From: Glaciecola sp965658765
GTDB taxonomy: Bacteria; Pseudomonadota; Gammaproteobacteria; Enterobacterales; Alteromonadaceae
Length of the DNA stretch: 64,000 nt
Assembly (NCBI GenBank): GCA_965658765.1
Contig: CBFHTO010000015.1
Location: 1-64,000, forward strand
Reading direction: 5' to 3'
Shown here: positions 26,203 to 35,649 of the stretch, in pieces
How the letters are laid out: each line of letters opens with the position of its first letter
How positions within the stretch are numbered: the stretch's first letter is position 1
Made by a program: the position numbers and the translations under genes
Notes under the pieces: generated by a model
What the model was told of the DNA's origin: nothing
What the model saw: the letters and a program-made list of their open reading frames with translations, nothing else
Databases searched by the model: none

Positions 26203-26910
26203 ATGAAAAAGATATCTGACGAACAACTAAAACAAGTTTTGGAAGCAGCGATATTTGTAAGCGACAAACCATTGAGCATTGAAAAAATGCGCAATACGAT
26301 ACTGAGTGACATATCGGTGTCGGTGCAACAATTAAATAAAGCACTAAAGAACTTGAAGCTAGACTACGCAAATAGAGGGATCCACCTTGAGCGCGTAGCG
26401 TCCGGTTATTGTTTTCAATCGGATTCAGGTCTAGGGCAGTTATTGAGTCGCCTATGGCAAGAGACAGTGCCAAAGTATTCCAGAGCAATGCTCGAAACCC
26501 TGGCTTTGATTGCATATAAGCAGCCGATAACGCGGGGTGAAATAGAAGACATTCGAGGAGTTGCAGTCAGTAGCAACATCATTCGCTCACTGACGGAAAG
26601 AGATTGGATAAAGGTTATCGGACACAAAGAGGTTCCCGGCCGACCAGCTTTGTTCGCTACGACGAATGTTTTTTTAGATTACTTTTCTTTAAGTTCGCTC
26701 GACGAGTTACCAAGTGCGGCCGATTTTGCTGAGCACATGCAAGAAAGTATTGACGATATTGGCGCGGATACCCGCGTAAATTCACAAAATGAGCGAGACG
26801 ATGCTCAAGGTGCTTTAAACCGAAATTCGTCAACAAACCAAAACCCTGAAATTACAGGTGACAACACACTCGAACCATCGAATATGGATCAAAAGGTACG
26901 TATACACTAA
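26203..26910 (+). CDS. scpB: segregation and condensation protein B
   Basis: Dimeric winged-helix partner of ScpA in the SMC complex. The family core runs from LKQVLEAAIFVSDKPLSIEKM through ALIAYKQPITRGEIEDIRGV and GRPALFATT. The open frame extends to a TTG at 26155, but the ATG at 26203 begins right at the conserved region (235 residues); neither has a strong ribosome binding site. The C-terminal 55 residues are polar and low in complexity (NSQNERDDAQ..., NRNSSTNQN). The stop overlaps the rluB start (TAATG). Confidence 0.92.
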   Translation: MKKISDEQLKQVLEAAIFVSDKPLSIEKMRNTILSDISVSVQQLNKALKNLKLDYANRGIHLERVASGYCFQSDSGLGQLLSRLWQETVPKYSRAMLETLALIAYKQPITRGEIEDIRGVAVSSNIIRSLTERDWIKVIGHKEVPGRPALFATTNVFLDYFSLSSLDELPSAADFAEHMQESIDDIGADTRVNSQNERDDAQGALNRNSSTNQNPEITGDNTLEPSNMDQKVRIH

Positions 26911-27806
26911 TGACGAAAGCAGCATCACAGTCTGAAAAGCTTCAAAAAGTATTGGCCAACAATGGTATTGGCTCGCGACGAGAAATGGAGCGTTGGATTC
27001 AGGACGGTCGTATTACCGTTAATGGTTCTATCGCCACATTAGGTGACAGAGTAACGATAGCGGATCAAATTCGGGTCGATGGTAATGTTATTGCCAGAAA
27101 CAAAGAAAAGTCGCCTTGTCGGGTATTGATGTATAACAAACCTGAGGGTGAATTGTGTGCGCGGGTCGATCCAGAAGGGCGACCAACTGTATTTGAACGT
27201 TTACCAAATCTTGTTGGTGAGCGATGGATTACTGTAGGACGCTTAGATATTAATACCAGTGGTTTGCTTTTGTTTACGAACGACGGTGAGTTAGCGAATC
27301 GATTGATGCACCCCAGTCATGAGGTTGAAAGAGAATATGCAGTGCGTGTATTTGGTGAAGTTACACCAAAGATGCTCCGCACTTTAGCGAAAGGTGTTGA
27401 ACTAGAAGATGGCATCGCAAAATTCAACACTATTCATGTTCGCCCTCAGGAGCAAGAAAGTTTAAATCACTGGTTTAACGTGACACTAAGTGAAGGTCGA
27501 AACCGTGAAGTTCGGCGTCTGTGGGAATCTCAAGGTGTCCAAGTATCGCGCTTGATACGTGTTCGGTATGGTAACTTAGAGCTTCATAAGCGTTTACCGC
27601 AAGGAGCATGGATTGAACTGGATCTTAAGGTAGTCAATGAGATTCGTGAGATGGTTAAACTACCTCACGAAGTCGAAACTAAAGTGCATAAACCAGAAAC
27701 CTTGGACCATACAAAATTAAGTCGAATGCGTCGAAGCGTTAGAAAGCACAAACAAAGTAAAGTTAGCGGTCAGAGACAGCGCCGCAATCAAGCAAAGAGC
27801 AGGTAA
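26910..27806 (+). CDS. rluB: 23S rRNA pseudouridine(2605) synthase RluB
   Basis: Isomerises U2605 of 23S rRNA. A 298-residue protein with an N-terminal S4 RNA-binding domain (SEKLQKVLANNGIGSRREMERWI), the catalytic GRLDINTSGLLLFTNDG (Asp in RLD), and EREYAVRV. The C-terminal tail is basic (RRSVRKHKQSKVSGQRQRRNQ) and probably binds RNA. It is coupled to scpB by a 1-bp overlap, and truA follows 3 bases later. Confidence 0.94.
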   Translation: MTKAASQSEKLQKVLANNGIGSRREMERWIQDGRITVNGSIATLGDRVTIADQIRVDGNVIARNKEKSPCRVLMYNKPEGELCARVDPEGRPTVFERLPNLVGERWITVGRLDINTSGLLLFTNDGELANRLMHPSHEVEREYAVRVFGEVTPKMLRTLAKGVELEDGIAKFNTIHVRPQEQESLNHWFNVTLSEGRNREVRRLWESQGVQVSRLIRVRYGNLELHKRLPQGAWIELDLKVVNEIREMVKLPHEVETKVHKPETLDHTKLSRMRRSVRKHKQSKVSGQRQRRNQAKSR

Positions 27807-27809
27807 ATA

Positions 27810-28628
27810 ATGACAAGTAACGTGGTCTGCGAAACTGGCAGCAACATGGCGCTTGGTATTGAATATGATGGTCAACATTACCGAGGTTGGCAACGCCAAC
27901 AAAGCGTTGATTCGGTTCAAGCACGTATAGAAGATGCATTACAATCCGTTTGTCAGAGTCCAGTCGAAGTAATTTGTGCAGGAAGGACAGACGCGGGTGT
28001 GCATGCTACAGGGCAAATCGTGAACTTTAAATTAAAGACGACGCGTCCCATTAAAGCATTCACTCGAGGAATGAACACATTGTTGCCAAACGATATTGCA
28101 GTGCGTTGGGCCAAGACAGTCTCGGATGATTTTCATGCTCGTTATTCAGCTAAATCGAGACGCTACCGGTATGTTATTTTCAATAATGAGCTAAGAGGTG
28201 CAATTTTAAATGCTGGTGTCACCCACGTATACCAGCCATTAGACGCAGGGCGTATGCATCAAGCGGCGCAATGTTTGGTTGGTGAACACGATTTCACCTC
28301 TTTCAGGGCGTCCTTGTGTCAGAGTAAAACACCTTTTCGCGAAATACACGAAATAAGCGTAACACGCATCAATGACTATATTGTCGTTGAAGTGAAAGCT
28401 AACGCGTTCTTACATCACATGGTTCGAAACATTGTGGGCTCTTTGATCGTTATTGGGCATGGCGAGCAAGCTCCTGAATGGATGTTCGATTTACTAGTGG
28501 CTAAGGATAGAAAAAAAGCTGCAGCGACCGCAAAGCCCAACGGACTATACCTTGTGGATGTTGAATATCCGAGTGAGTTTGAATTACCAGTATGCGACCA
28601 CGGTCCCTTGTTTTTGAGCAATCGATGA
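27810..28628 (+). CDS. truA: tRNA pseudouridine(38-40) synthase TruA
   Basis: Modifies uridines 38-40 of tRNA. A 272-residue protein. ALGIEYDGQHYRGWQRQ at the N-terminus, AGRTDAGVHATGQ with the catalytic Asp, and FLHHMVRNIVGSL are diagnostic. The ATG at 27810 has AGGTAAATA ahead and gives a 12-residue extension before the usual start. It continues the rluB operon and lies upstream of accD. Confidence 0.95.
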   Translation: MTSNVVCETGSNMALGIEYDGQHYRGWQRQQSVDSVQARIEDALQSVCQSPVEVICAGRTDAGVHATGQIVNFKLKTTRPIKAFTRGMNTLLPNDIAVRWAKTVSDDFHARYSAKSRRYRYVIFNNELRGAILNAGVTHVYQPLDAGRMHQAAQCLVGEHDFTSFRASLCQSKTPFREIHEISVTRINDYIVVEVKANAFLHHMVRNIVGSLIVIGHGEQAPEWMFDLLVAKDRKKAAATAKPNGLYLVDVEYPSEFELPVCDHGPLFLSNR

Positions 28629-28708
28629 CTCAGTGATAAGTGCTTGATGCTTAACACTTTAGACCAGTAATTTGTGTTGTACGTGCAGTAAATATGCTTT
28701 AATCCACA

Positions 28709-28736
28709 TTTATTAAGGTGTTAGTTCAGCTATACT
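28709..28736 (+). promoter_or_regulatory. possible accD promoter
   Basis: TATACT (28731-28736) lies 114 bases before accD with TTTATT 16 bp upstream. The -10 is good and the -35 poor. Confidence 0.3.
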
Positions 28737-28849
28737 AGGTGCTCTAACACAAGTGAGTACAAAGACATTGGTGTTAACAAGCTGGTTATTGAGAGCCTTT
28801 TTGTTTGCATTCATAAGGCTTAAAAGAATGCCTTTAACAGGATAAATAC

Positions 28850-29725
28850 ATGAGTTGGATAGAAAAAATATTACCCCGAACACAATCAGGTACGAAAAGT
28901 AATGTGCCTGAGGGCATATGGACTAAGTGTTCTGCCTGTAACGCAGTTTTGTATAAAACTGAGCTAGATAAGCAGCTTGAAGTATGTCCTAAATGTGACC
29001 ATCACATGAGAATTAGCGCTCGAGCGCGTCTCAATGCCTTTTTAGACAGTCAAGATCGCCAAGAGCTGGCCTCTGGCTTAGAGCCGCAGGATGTTCTTAA
29101 ATTCAAAGATTCAAAAAAATATAAAGATAGAATTACTGCAGCTCAACGTGCAACCAACGAAAAAGATGCTTTAGTAGTCATAAAAGGTCGACTTAACGGA
29201 ATGCCAGTGGTTGCTGCCAGTTTTGAATTTGCTTTTTTAGGCGGTTCTATGGCGTCAGTTGTGGGCGCTAAATTTGTGGCTGGTGTAAACGCTGCTATCG
29301 AAAATAATTGTCCTTTTGTCTGCTTTTCAACGAGTGGTGGCGCAAGGATGCAGGAAGCTTTGTTATCTCTTATGCAGATGGCAAAAACCAGCGCAGCGCT
29401 TGCAAAGCTTTCTGAAAAGGGTTTGCCTTATATTTCTGTATTGACCGATCCCACCATGGGGGGAGTATCAGCATCTTTGGCTATGCTTGGGGATATAAAT
29501 GTGGCTGAACCTAAAGCTTTAATTGGATTTGCAGGTCCACGCGTTATAGAGCAAACCGTTCGTGAGAAACTACCTGAGGGTTTTCAGCGGAGTGAGTTTT
29601 TGTTAGAAAAAGGTGCTATCGACATGATTGTTGACCGTCGCGATATGCGCGATAAGTTGTTTAGCATATTAGGCAAATTGCATCATCGTTCAGAGCCGAA
29701 AATGGCAATTGAAAGCGACGAATAG
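28850..29725 (+). CDS. accD: acetyl-CoA carboxylase carboxyltransferase subunit beta
   Basis: With AccA, transfers the carboxyl group from biotin-BCCP to acetyl-CoA, the first step of fatty acid synthesis. A 291-residue protein with an N-terminal zinc ribbon (CSAC...CPKC, four cysteines within about residues 27-49), and the crotonase-like core FSTSGGARMQEA and PTMGGVSASLA. It precedes folC as in Escherichia. Confidence 0.96.
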   Translation: MSWIEKILPRTQSGTKSNVPEGIWTKCSACNAVLYKTELDKQLEVCPKCDHHMRISARARLNAFLDSQDRQELASGLEPQDVLKFKDSKKYKDRITAAQRATNEKDALVVIKGRLNGMPVVAASFEFAFLGGSMASVVGAKFVAGVNAAIENNCPFVCFSTSGGARMQEALLSLMQMAKTSAALAKLSEKGLPYISVLTDPTMGGVSASLAMLGDINVAEPKALIGFAGPRVIEQTVREKLPEGFQRSEFLLEKGAIDMIVDRRDMRDKLFSILGKLHHRSEPKMAIESDE

Positions 29726-29822
29726 ATTTACAAAAAAACAAACAAAAAGTGAAGAGTAATGCGGGGCGATAAATGCCAGTCTCTTCAAGTCAACTGCGAA
29801 AGCCAAGTTCAAAGCTAAAGAA

Positions 29823-29863
29823 GTTAAAAGCCAAATATATAGATGAAATACTTGGCTTTTAAC
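29823..29863. terminator. 12-bp perfect inverted repeat between accD and folC
   Basis: GTTAAAAGCCAA (29823-29834) pairs perfectly with TTGGCTTTTAAC (29852-29863) around a 17-base loop, about 25 bases before the folC start. The tail is only TTTTAAC, so termination would be partial. A transcript-stabilising or attenuating hairpin is equally possible. Confidence 0.5.
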
Positions 29864-29886
29864 AACGAAGTAAAAAAGAGAAAGTA

Positions 29887-31239
29887 TTGAGGCACCTCAC
29901 ATTAAAAGAATGGCTCGAGTACATCGAGCAAGCGCATTCTACTGAAATTGACATGGGCCTTACGAGAATTCGTAAGGTCTTTTCTCGTTTAGAACTAAGC
30001 TTTTCAAAGCAATGCATTGTAAGCGTGGCTGGAACAAATGGTAAAGGCAGTACATGCCGTTTTATCGAACAGGCTGGATTGCGCGCCGGTCTGAAAGTTG
30101 GCCTTTACTCGTCGCCTCATATTGAACGCTTTAATGAGCGTATACGAGTCGCAGGCCTTGATGTTGAAGACGAGGTATTGTGCCAAGCTTTTGAGCAGAT
30201 CGATAACGCGCGTGAAGAAATAAGTCTCACCTACTTTGAATTTGCTACTTTGTGCGCCTTGGTGGTGTTTAGTCAGGCTCAACTTGATTTGATAATATTA
30301 GAAGTTGGCCTCGGTGGTCGATTGGATGCGACGAATATCATTGATGCGGATGTCGGTGTTATTACCAGTATTGGGCTAGATCATCAGTCTTATCTGGGAG
30401 ATACTCTTGATGAAATCACGCGTGAGAAAGCTGGAATAATTAAACAAAAGCAGCATGTTGTAGTGGGATATACACCTTTGGAACCTTCTATTCAGGAGTT
30501 AAGTCAACTTCATAATGGCCCTGTATATTTGCGTGGACGAGACTTCGGTTTAGATTGTCCAGATAACAAAGGTGTCAAAGATCTTGGTAGCAACGAGATC
30601 CAAGCCACGCACGTATGGCTAAACGCATTACCTGACATTCAATATCAACTTAGCGAAGCGGCGCTGCCTAAACAAAACATTGCTACCGCTATTATGGCTC
30701 TTCATTGCGTAAAGGAAGTGTTTGAAGAAAAATCACTAGAGCCTATATCAAAAACAACGTCAAATACCATACCAAATATAAATCGGCTATTTGATAAAGG
30801 TTTTTTGAACGATGTGATAACGACGGTTGGTATGTCTGGACGTTATGAAATAGTCAGTACATATCCCAAAATTATCTTAGATGTGGGTCACAATGAAGCG
30901 GCAGCCGAATATTTATGTAATCGTTTGAGTTCTGAGGGCTTCTCAAACGTTCATATACTGGTTGGAATGCTTAAAGATAAAAATATAGAGGCTACCCTAA
31001 GCGCATTAAAAACCCTAAATGCGACTTTTTATTGTATTGATTTGCCGGGTCCGCGCGGAGCGAAAGCGTCTCGCCTACTGAGTGCTCTTGAGCAAAATAA
31101 TCAATCGGCTCGTGCATTTGTATCGTTTAAAGCAGCTTACGAGTGCATATTGTCATCGATTAATGACGATGATGGCGCCTTGTTATTAGGTTCATTTTTA
31201 CTTGCGTCAGAGTACAAAAATTACACAAAAACGCTATAA
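29887..31239 (+). CDS. folC: bifunctional folylpolyglutamate / dihydrofolate synthase
   Basis: Adds glutamate to dihydropteroate and to folates. A 450-residue Mur-ligase-like protein: SVAGTNGKGSTCRFIEQ (P-loop), SSPHIERFNERIRV, LEVGLGGRLDATNII, and SIGLDHQSYLGDTLDEITREKAGII. The start is TTG with AGAGAAAG ahead, directly at the conserved N-terminus. A hairpin lies between it and accD. dedD follows after an unusually long 250-bp gap. Confidence 0.94.
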   Translation: MRHLTLKEWLEYIEQAHSTEIDMGLTRIRKVFSRLELSFSKQCIVSVAGTNGKGSTCRFIEQAGLRAGLKVGLYSSPHIERFNERIRVAGLDVEDEVLCQAFEQIDNAREEISLTYFEFATLCALVVFSQAQLDLIILEVGLGGRLDATNIIDADVGVITSIGLDHQSYLGDTLDEITREKAGIIKQKQHVVVGYTPLEPSIQELSQLHNGPVYLRGRDFGLDCPDNKGVKDLGSNEIQATHVWLNALPDIQYQLSEAALPKQNIATAIMALHCVKEVFEEKSLEPISKTTSNTIPNINRLFDKGFLNDVITTVGMSGRYEIVSTYPKIILDVGHNEAAAEYLCNRLSSEGFSNVHILVGMLKDKNIEATLSALKTLNATFYCIDLPGPRGAKASRLLSALEQNNQSARAFVSFKAAYECILSSINDDDGALLLGSFLLASEYKNYTKTL

Positions 31240-31489
31240 AAACGAATTTGTGAATGATTAATCTTTGATAGCGCTTTATCTTATCCCAAGGTCGTGTAAG
31301 ACTAAAAAGGGTGAGTAATAAAAATATGCATGGTTTCTTTAGACTTAGGTGTTTGTTTAATCACGCTTGCACCGTAGACAGGAAAATCCAAAACGTCTTT
31401 GTAATAAACTCTGAGAGATTTGGCTTATCAACAACGCATATGTTTAGTCCTTGTTCATGTAAACTCCACCAGGCGGAACTAAAAGGCTT

Positions 31490-32260
31490 ATGACCAGTAC
31501 ATTACAGAATCGGATTGTTGGCACATTTGTGGTAGTGGCCCTTGTCGTTATCCTTGTGCCTGAAGTACTAGATGGTGAAAAACGCACCAATACACAAAAC
31601 TTTGTTGAAATCCCGACTGCGCCTGATGAGGTTGAAGTGTTAGACGTTGAAATCCCCGATTCATCAAATGTTGCTAATCAAGCTTCACGCCCCGTTGAAG
31701 TCTTAAACGATGTCGCCCTTGACGATAAAGCTTCAAATTCAAATGGTTCAAGAAGTGAGCAAGATTCAGGTTCATCGTCAAATGTCGGTTCTGATGGGCT
31801 TGAATCAGAGCAGAAAAATAACGGTCAATCAGAGCGAAACAACAGTGATACACAACAAAGCAATGCAACTGTCGATGAAAATAATCCAGGCAATGCTAAC
31901 AATATAATGAGCGAAGAAGACGCGGATGAAAGTCTTAGGCAAGGCGAAAACCGTTCTAATGATTCGACAGCAGATGCTTCGAATGACCCCCTTCGCAATA
32001 TAGATATTCAAAATTCTGGATGGGTAGTGCAACTCGGAAGTTTCAGACACGAAAAAAATGTAAAAGAACTGATGCGCACATTAAAAGAAGCTGGTTACAG
32101 GGCTTATAGTCGACCTGTCATGACAAGTTCTGGAGAGTTAACCAAAGTTTTTGTTGGTCCTGAGTTGGAGAAAAGCACACTAGAACAAGCCTTGCCCCAC
32201 TTACAGGAGATTACCCGTTTAAAAGGAAAAATTACTGCATTTGAAGTTAGCGCTGGCTAG
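31490..32260 (+). CDS. dedD: DedD-like SPOR-domain cell division protein
   Basis: Inner-membrane protein with one N-terminal helix (IVGTFVVVALVVILVPEVL), a long Asn/Ser/Glu/Asp-rich periplasmic linker (about residues 60-165), and a C-terminal SPOR domain (WVVQLGSFRHEKNVKELMRTLKEAG...) that in the family binds denuded glycan strands at the septum. At 256 residues it is slightly longer than the enteric protein, through the linker. In the folC-dedD-cvpA-purF order. Confidence 0.92.
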   Translation: MTSTLQNRIVGTFVVVALVVILVPEVLDGEKRTNTQNFVEIPTAPDEVEVLDVEIPDSSNVANQASRPVEVLNDVALDDKASNSNGSRSEQDSGSSSNVGSDGLESEQKNNGQSERNNSDTQQSNATVDENNPGNANNIMSEEDADESLRQGENRSNDSTADASNDPLRNIDIQNSGWVVQLGSFRHEKNVKELMRTLKEAGYRAYSRPVMTSSGELTKVFVGPELEKSTLEQALPHLQEITRLKGKITAFEVSAG

Positions 32261-32333
32261 TTTATTTTGGTAAACTTCGCGCCATTAACTAATGGCAGTT
32301 TTGCTGTCTCTTTAAAGGGTCTAATATAAACCT

Positions 32334-32819
32334 ATGAATTGGTTTGATTTTACCATTATTGGCGTTATTGCCTTATCAATCGCAATTAGTTTAGTGAGAG
32401 GTTTTGTCAAAGAAGCTGTTTCGCTTGTCATTTGGGTCGCCGCTTTTTTTATCTCTCGTACATTCTATCCACAACTCGCTCAATTACTTACTCAGATACA
32501 AGACGAATTTGTTCGAAATGCCGCGTCTATTGCTATTCTTTTTGTTGGCACTTTAATCGTCGGTGCGCTGATTAATTATATTATCTCGCAGCTCGTCAAA
32601 GCAACGGGATTATCTGGTACAGATCGAGTCTTAGGCGCAGTTTTCGGAGCATTAAGAGGTGTATTAATTGTTAGTGCCTTACTCTTTTTTATCGATACTT
32701 TTACCAATTTCGCAGATTCTACTTGGTGGCAGTCTTCTGTGTTGGTGCCGGAGTTTGGCGTAATAATTGAGTGGTTTTTTGATTTTATGAAACAACGGTC
32801 GAGCTTTTTAGAGTCTTGA
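32334..32819 (+). CDS. cvpA: CvpA family membrane protein
   Basis: A 161-residue inner-membrane protein with four hydrophobic segments (1-20, 28-48, 62-85, 100-120), required for colicin V production in Escherichia and linked to envelope and bile stress elsewhere. FTIIGVIALSIAISLVRGFVKEA is the family signature. It is 30 bases before purF. Confidence 0.93.
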   Translation: MNWFDFTIIGVIALSIAISLVRGFVKEAVSLVIWVAAFFISRTFYPQLAQLLTQIQDEFVRNAASIAILFVGTLIVGALINYIISQLVKATGLSGTDRVLGAVFGALRGVLIVSALLFFIDTFTNFADSTWWQSSVLVPEFGVIIEWFFDFMKQRSSFLES

Positions 32820-32849
32820 TCAACTACTATCAGTCTTAAGGTTTAATTT

Positions 32850-34367
32850 ATGTGTGGTATAGTCGGAATTGTCGGCAAAGACGCTGTTAATCAAAACATC
32901 TACGATGCTTTGATTGTATTACAGCACAGAGGGCAGGACGCCGCGGGGATCATGACGATTGAAAATAACATGTTTCATCTTCGAAAAGCCAACGGGCTAG
33001 TGAGAGACGTCTTTCACACTCGCCACATGAAAAGGTTGTCTGGCAACGTTGGTATCGGACATTGCCGATATCCTACCGCAGGAAGTTCAAGTTCGGCGGA
33101 AGCTCAACCTTTCTATGTTAATTCACCCTACGGCATTGCGTTTGCGCACAACGGCAATTTGACCAATGCTCACGAATTACAAGAAGAAGTATTTAGAATT
33201 GCTCGACGCCACATAAACACGACTTCTGATTCTGAAATTTTATTAAACATTTTTGCTCATGCATTAACCTCTTTTAGCGACTTAGAGCTTAGCCCAGAAG
33301 ATATTTTTAGGGCTGTAGAAGTTGCACATTCTAAAATAAAAGGCGCATATGCAGTTGTCGCTGCAGTCATCGGTTATGGCATGGTTGCGTTCAGAGATCC
33401 TAATGGAATAAGGCCTTTGGTCTTGGGCAAACGCAGTACCTCATTTGGTGATGAATACATGGTTGCTTCTGAAAGTGTCGCACTTGACGCAGTTGGCTTT
33501 GCGTATGTGCGTGATGTTGCTCCGGGAGAAGCCGTTTATGTGACAGAAGCAGGTGAACTATTTACGAAACAATGTGCTTCTAAATCAGAGTATCATCCCT
33601 GTATTTTTGAATTCGTTTACTTTGCAAGACCCGATTCTTTTATAGATGGTATTTCAGTCTATGCTTCGCGAGTGAATATGGGCAGAAAACTTGGTGAAAA
33701 AATTAAGAGGGATTGGAGCGATAAAGATATAGATGTTGTGATCCCCATTCCTGAGACTTCTATGGATGTTGCATTACAAATCGCAAATACGCTGAATCTG
33801 CCTTACCGACAGGGTTTTGTGAAAAATCGTTATATCGGTCGTACGTTTATAATGCCGGGTCAAACACAACGTAGAAAATCGGTTAGACGTAAACTAAATG
33901 CTATCTCATCTGAGTTTAAGGGCAAAAATGTGCTTCTAGTCGATGACTCAATTGTCAGGGGCACCACTTCTGAACAAATTATTGAAATGGCAAGAGAGTC
34001 AGGCGCTAAGCGGGTTTACTTTGCTAGCGCGGCACCAGAAATACGTTTTCCAAACGTGTACGGTATTGATATGCCGTCTGCGAATGAATTAATCGCATAT
34101 GGTCGAGAAATCGAGCAAATTTGTGAATGCATTAAAGCAGATGGCTTAATTTTTCAGGACATTACAGATTTAGTCGACGCGGTAAGCGAAGAGAATCCGA
34201 GCATAAATACTTTTGAGACCTCAGTATTCGATGGTAACTATGTTACTGGCGATGTCGATCAGCATTATTTAGAGAGTATTGATAAAGCACGTGGCGAAGC
34301 GGCTAAAGGTAGCCCGACAGTCCAAGCTGAGTTAAGTAATCTTGAAATGCACAATATGAGTAACTAA
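32850..34367 (+). CDS. purF: amidophosphoribosyltransferase
   Basis: First committed enzyme of purine synthesis: PRPP plus glutamine gives phosphoribosylamine. A 505-residue protein starting MCGIVGIVG, where Cys2 becomes the N-terminal nucleophile after Met removal. GHCRYPTAGSSSSAEAQP belongs to the glutaminase half. The PRPP loop VLLVDDSIVRGTTSEQI is in the transferase half. The C-terminal 60 residues are variable. Confidence 0.97.
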   Translation: MCGIVGIVGKDAVNQNIYDALIVLQHRGQDAAGIMTIENNMFHLRKANGLVRDVFHTRHMKRLSGNVGIGHCRYPTAGSSSSAEAQPFYVNSPYGIAFAHNGNLTNAHELQEEVFRIARRHINTTSDSEILLNIFAHALTSFSDLELSPEDIFRAVEVAHSKIKGAYAVVAAVIGYGMVAFRDPNGIRPLVLGKRSTSFGDEYMVASESVALDAVGFAYVRDVAPGEAVYVTEAGELFTKQCASKSEYHPCIFEFVYFARPDSFIDGISVYASRVNMGRKLGEKIKRDWSDKDIDVVIPIPETSMDVALQIANTLNLPYRQGFVKNRYIGRTFIMPGQTQRRKSVRRKLNAISSEFKGKNVLLVDDSIVRGTTSEQIIEMARESGAKRVYFASAAPEIRFPNVYGIDMPSANELIAYGREIEQICECIKADGLIFQDITDLVDAVSEENPSINTFETSVFDGNYVTGDVDQHYLESIDKARGEAAKGSPTVQAELSNLEMHNMSN

Positions 34368-34373
34368 CAGAGT

Positions 34374-34403
34374 GAATCGAGTTGTTGCATAATTACTCGA
34401 TTC
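34374..34403. terminator. inverted repeat after purF
   Basis: GAATCGAGT (34374-34382) and ACTCGATTC (34395-34403) form a perfect 9-bp stem with a 12-base loop just after the purF stop. The following bases (AATACTTTTATT) are only moderately T-rich. Probably a terminator separating purF from frmA. Confidence 0.5.
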
Positions 34404-34500
34404 AATACTTTTATTGGGTCTTCGTTGGATAATTTCTTGATCTCCAATGTACGTAAACTACTATTAAGTCTACATATTTATAATAAGAGTAATAGTAATC

Positions 34501-35649
34501 ATGTCTTCTTTTATCAAATCAAAAGCCGCCATTGCTTGGGGGCCTAAACAAGCACTCAGTATTGAAGAAATTGATGTAATGCCTCCCAAAGCGGGAGAAG
34601 TATTAGTGCGTATCGTGGCATCTGGCGTATGCCATACTGACGCATTTACCTTATCTGGCGAAGATCCTGAAGGTTTATTTCCAGTGGTCTTAGGTCATGA
34701 AGGTGGCGGAATAGTTGAACAAGTTGGCGAGGGCGTCACTTCAGTAGAAGTAGGCGATCACGTTATTCCTCTTTATACCCCGGAGTGCGGCGAGTGCAAA
34801 TTTTGTTTATCAGGTAAAACTAATCTCTGTCAAAAAATTCGAGAAACCCAAGGTAAGGGCTTAATGCCTGATGGTACGAGTCGGTTCTATAAGGATGGGA
34901 AACCGCTTTACCACTACATGGGTTGCTCAACCTTTTCAGAATATACAGTACTGCCAGAAATCAGTCTCGCAAAAGTTAATAAAGCCGCTGCGCTTGACGA
35001 AGTTTGTCTCTTTGGCTGTGGCGTCACAACGGGCATTGGTGCCGTTATGAATACCGCAAAAGTAAAAGAGGGCGACACGGTTGCGGTTTTTGGATTAGGA
35101 GGCATAGGTTTATCAGCTATTATTGGGGCAGCCATGGCCAAGGCAAGCCGTATTATTGCTATAGATATCAATGAATCAAAGTTTGACCTAGCAAAAAAAT
35201 TAGGCGCGACTGACTGTATCAATCCAAAAGATCACGATAAGCCGATTCAAGAAGTTATTGTTGAATTAACAGATGGTGGGGTTGATTACTCATTTGAGTG
35301 TATTGGCAATGTCGATATCATGCGCAGTGCACTAGAGTGTTGTCACAAAGGCTGGGGCGAATCAGTCATAATTGGTGTAGCCGGTGCCGGTCAGGAAATA
35401 AGTACTCGACCATTTCAACTGGTCACAGGCAGAGTCTGGCGAGGAACTGCTTTTGGTGGCGTGAAAGGGCGCAGCGAACTACCAGACTATGTCGAAAAGT
35501 ATTTAGCAGGTGAGATAGTATTGGACGATTTTATTACCCATAACTTGCCTATTGAAGAGCTGAACCAAGCCTTTGACCTTATGCATGAAGGCAAAAGTAT
35601 ACGGTCGGTGGTGCATTTCACTGACAGCCCGAAAGTGAGTAAAGCATGA
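34501..35649 (+). CDS. frmA: S-(hydroxymethyl)glutathione dehydrogenase / class III alcohol dehydrogenase
   Basis: Oxidises the glutathione adduct of formaldehyde to S-formylglutathione with NAD. A 382-residue zinc enzyme: catalytic zinc ligands in GVCHTDAF, VLGHEGGG and FGCGVTTG, structural zinc cysteines in PECGECKFCLSGKTNLC, and the Rossmann motif FGLGGIGLSAIIGAAMA. The next gene overlaps by 4 bp and carries out the following step. No FrmR-type regulator gene is adjacent. Confidence 0.96.
   Translation: MSSFIKSKAAIAWGPKQALSIEEIDVMPPKAGEVLVRIVASGVCHTDAFTLSGEDPEGLFPVVLGHEGGGIVEQVGEGVTSVEVGDHVIPLYTPECGECKFCLSGKTNLCQKIRETQGKGLMPDGTSRFYKDGKPLYHYMGCSTFSEYTVLPEISLAKVNKAAALDEVCLFGCGVTTGIGAVMNTAKVKEGDTVAVFGLGGIGLSAIIGAAMAKASRIIAIDINESKFDLAKKLGATDCINPKDHDKPIQEVIVELTDGGVDYSFECIGNVDIMRSALECCHKGWGESVIIGVAGAGQEISTRPFQLVTGRVWRGTAFGGVKGRSELPDYVEKYLAGEIVLDDFITHNLPIEELNQAFDLMHEGKSIRSVVHFTDSPKVSKA

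Noticed and set aside
31311..31493. A 60-codon GTG-start frame overlapping the dedD start by ATGA.
   Set aside because: Its composition (Cys/His/Phe-rich, no domain) is not convincing, the GTG abuts its only AAGG, and folC-dedD neighbours in other genomes have no such gene. It cannot be excluded without comparative data.
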